Shown: positions 5,739 to 6,385 of the stretch, piece after piece
Position numbering within the stretch: position 1 is the first letter of the stretch
Layout: each line of letters begins with the position of its first letter
DNA from: Chloroflexota bacterium
GTDB taxonomy: Bacteria > Chloroflexota > Dehalococcoidia > DSTF01 > JACRBR01
DNA: 6,385 bases
Direction: 5' to 3'
Assembly: GCA_016213125.1 (NCBI GenBank)
Contig: JACRBR010000015.1
Coordinates: 1-6,385, forward strand
Notes under the pieces: generated by a model
The model's input: only the letters and a program-made list of their open reading frames with translations
What the model was told of the DNA's origin: nothing
The model's database searches: none
Made by a program: the position numbers and the translations under genes

Positions 5739-5773
5739 CCTGGAACCTACAACCTACAACCTCACACCTACGC
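5739..5773. repeat. Degenerate heptamer tandem tract next to the groEL stop codon
   Basis: Five 7-base units, each starting with CCT on the plus strand, run without a break: CCTGGAA, CCTACAA, CCTACAA, CCTCACA, CCTACGC. Units 2 and 3 are identical. The last unit touches the first base of the groEL stop complement. On the minus strand each unit ends in AGG, so this tract is oriented opposite to the GG-starting heptamers at 5635-5669. It lies in the groEL 3' untranslated region, before the terminator hairpin. Confidence 0.75.
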
Positions 5774-6385
5774 TAGTAGTCCATCGGCGGTGGGGCGGGG
5801 GCGGCCATCGGCGCTTCCGGGATGTCCGTCACGAGCGTCTCCGTCGTGAGGACCATGGCGGCGATGCTGGCGGCGTTCTCGAGCGCGGAGCGTGTGACCT
5901 TGGCGGGGTCGATGATGCCGGCCTTGAGCATGTCGACGTAGATCTCGTTCCGGGCGTCGTACCCGTAGCTCTTGTTCTTCCCGGCGCCGGTGCGGACGTT
6001 CTCGATCACGACGGAGCCTTCAAGGCCGCCGTTCTCGGCGATGATCCGCATCGGCTCTTCGAGCGCGCGCTCCAGGATCGCCGCGCCGGTCCGCTCGTCG
6101 CCCGTGAGCTTCTCTTTCACCTTGATGACGGCGTCGATGGCGCGGAGCAGGGTCACGCCCCCGCCCGGGACGATGCCTTCCTCGACCGCGGCGCGGGTCG
6201 CGGAGAGGGCGTCCTCGACGCGGAGCTTCTTCTCTTTTAGCTCGACCTCGGTCGCAGCGCCGACCTTGATGACGGCGACGCCGCCGGCGAGCTTGGCCAG
6301 CCGCTCCTGTAGCTTCTCGCGATCGAACTCTGAGGTGGCTTCGTCGATCTGGGCCTTTATCTGGCGGATGCGGTCCTGGATCGCC
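5773..6385 (-). CDS. groL: Chaperonin GroEL (HSP60), C-terminal part; N-terminus beyond the window
   Basis: The last 203 residues of GroEL are encoded here, corresponding to about residue 341 of the E. coli protein onward. The chaperonin forms a double ring that encloses unfolded proteins with GroES and folds them using ATP, in the cytoplasm. Clear family segments are ATSEFDREKLQERLAKLAGG (residues 16-35 of the fragment), VAVIKVGAATEVELKEKK (36-53), VEDALSATRAAVEEG (56-70, with Asp58 equivalent to the catalytic Asp398), GGGVTLL (74-80), SYGYDARNEIYVDM, GIIDPAKVTRSALENAASIA and TTETLVTDIPE near the end. The reading frame is open to the right edge. A GTG within GGGVTLL is not a real start. The tail ends APAPPPMDY instead of the common Gly-Gly-Met repeat. 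A strong terminator follows 48 bp after the stop. Neither groES nor the upstream heat-shock control region is in view. Confidence 0.97.
   Translation of the reverse strand, partial: AIQDRIRQIKAQIDEATSEFDREKLQERLAKLAGGVAVIKVGAATEVELKEKKLRVEDALSATRAAVEEGIVPGGGVTLLRAIDAVIKVKEKLTGDERTGAAILERALEEPMRIIAENGGLEGSVVIENVRTGAGKNKSYGYDARNEIYVDMLKAGIIDPAKVTRSALENAASIAAMVLTTETLVTDIPEAPMAAPAPPPMDY

Noticed and set aside
5634..5773. CRISPR array or attachment site in the groEL-sulfatase spacer
   Set aside because: The repeats are 7 bp with no spacers between them, and no cas, integrase or tRNA gene is nearby.
5773..6156. GroEL-like open frame of 127 codons taken as a complete gene
   Set aside because: The GroEL sequence continues in frame to the right edge. 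The apparent start is the GTG valine within the conserved GGGVTLL segment.

Overview
This is a GC-rich bacterial chromosomal stretch with six protein genes, two of them cut by the window edges. No RNA gene, CRISPR array, integrase, transposase or other mobile element is visible. The best guess for the host is a Chloroflexota bacterium, perhaps Dehalococcoidia-like. This rests on the ECF sigma factor coupled to a small helical DUF5667-like partner, the threonine/proline-rich tail on a secreted lipoprotein, and a GroEL with no Gly-Gly-Met tail. None of these is decisive, so the assignment is tentative.

Layout from left to right. (1) On the minus strand, an ECF-type sigma-70 factor (873 to 241) is followed with no spacing by the start of a small alpha-helical protein (240 down to the window edge). 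The second protein resembles the DUF5667/anti-sigma-like partners of such factors. A promoter-like region with two similar 8-bp near-palindromes lies upstream (about 950-983). (2) On the minus strand, a very large membrane protein (3709 to 1061, GTG start) combines an O-antigen ligase/polymerase (Wzy_C) membrane domain with a C-terminal TPR region. (3) A 72-bp divergent spacer leads to a plus-strand DUF192 lipoprotein (3782-4336). (4) Convergent to it, and sharing the four bases CTAG at the two stop codons, is a minus-strand metallo-beta-lactamase-fold alkylsulfatase-like hydrolase (5619 to 4333). (5) A 153-bp spacer, counted from the preferred ATG of that gene, holds two heptamer-periodic repeat tracts on either side of a rho-independent terminator. 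(6) The C-terminal 203 residues of GroEL are encoded on the minus strand from the right edge to 5773.

The genes do not form one pathway. Three (sigma factor pair, Wzy_C-TPR protein, DUF192 lipoprotein) concern the envelope or the response to it. GroEL is a housekeeping chaperonin with its own terminator. The sulfatase-like enzyme is apparently a stand-alone catabolic gene.

No clearly new multi-gene system was found. The most unusual items are the paired oppositely oriented heptamer repeats around the groEL terminator, one of which is also a potential G-quadruplex, and two genes whose only start signal is a TANNNT hexamer 6-8 nt before ATG, suggesting leaderless transcripts.
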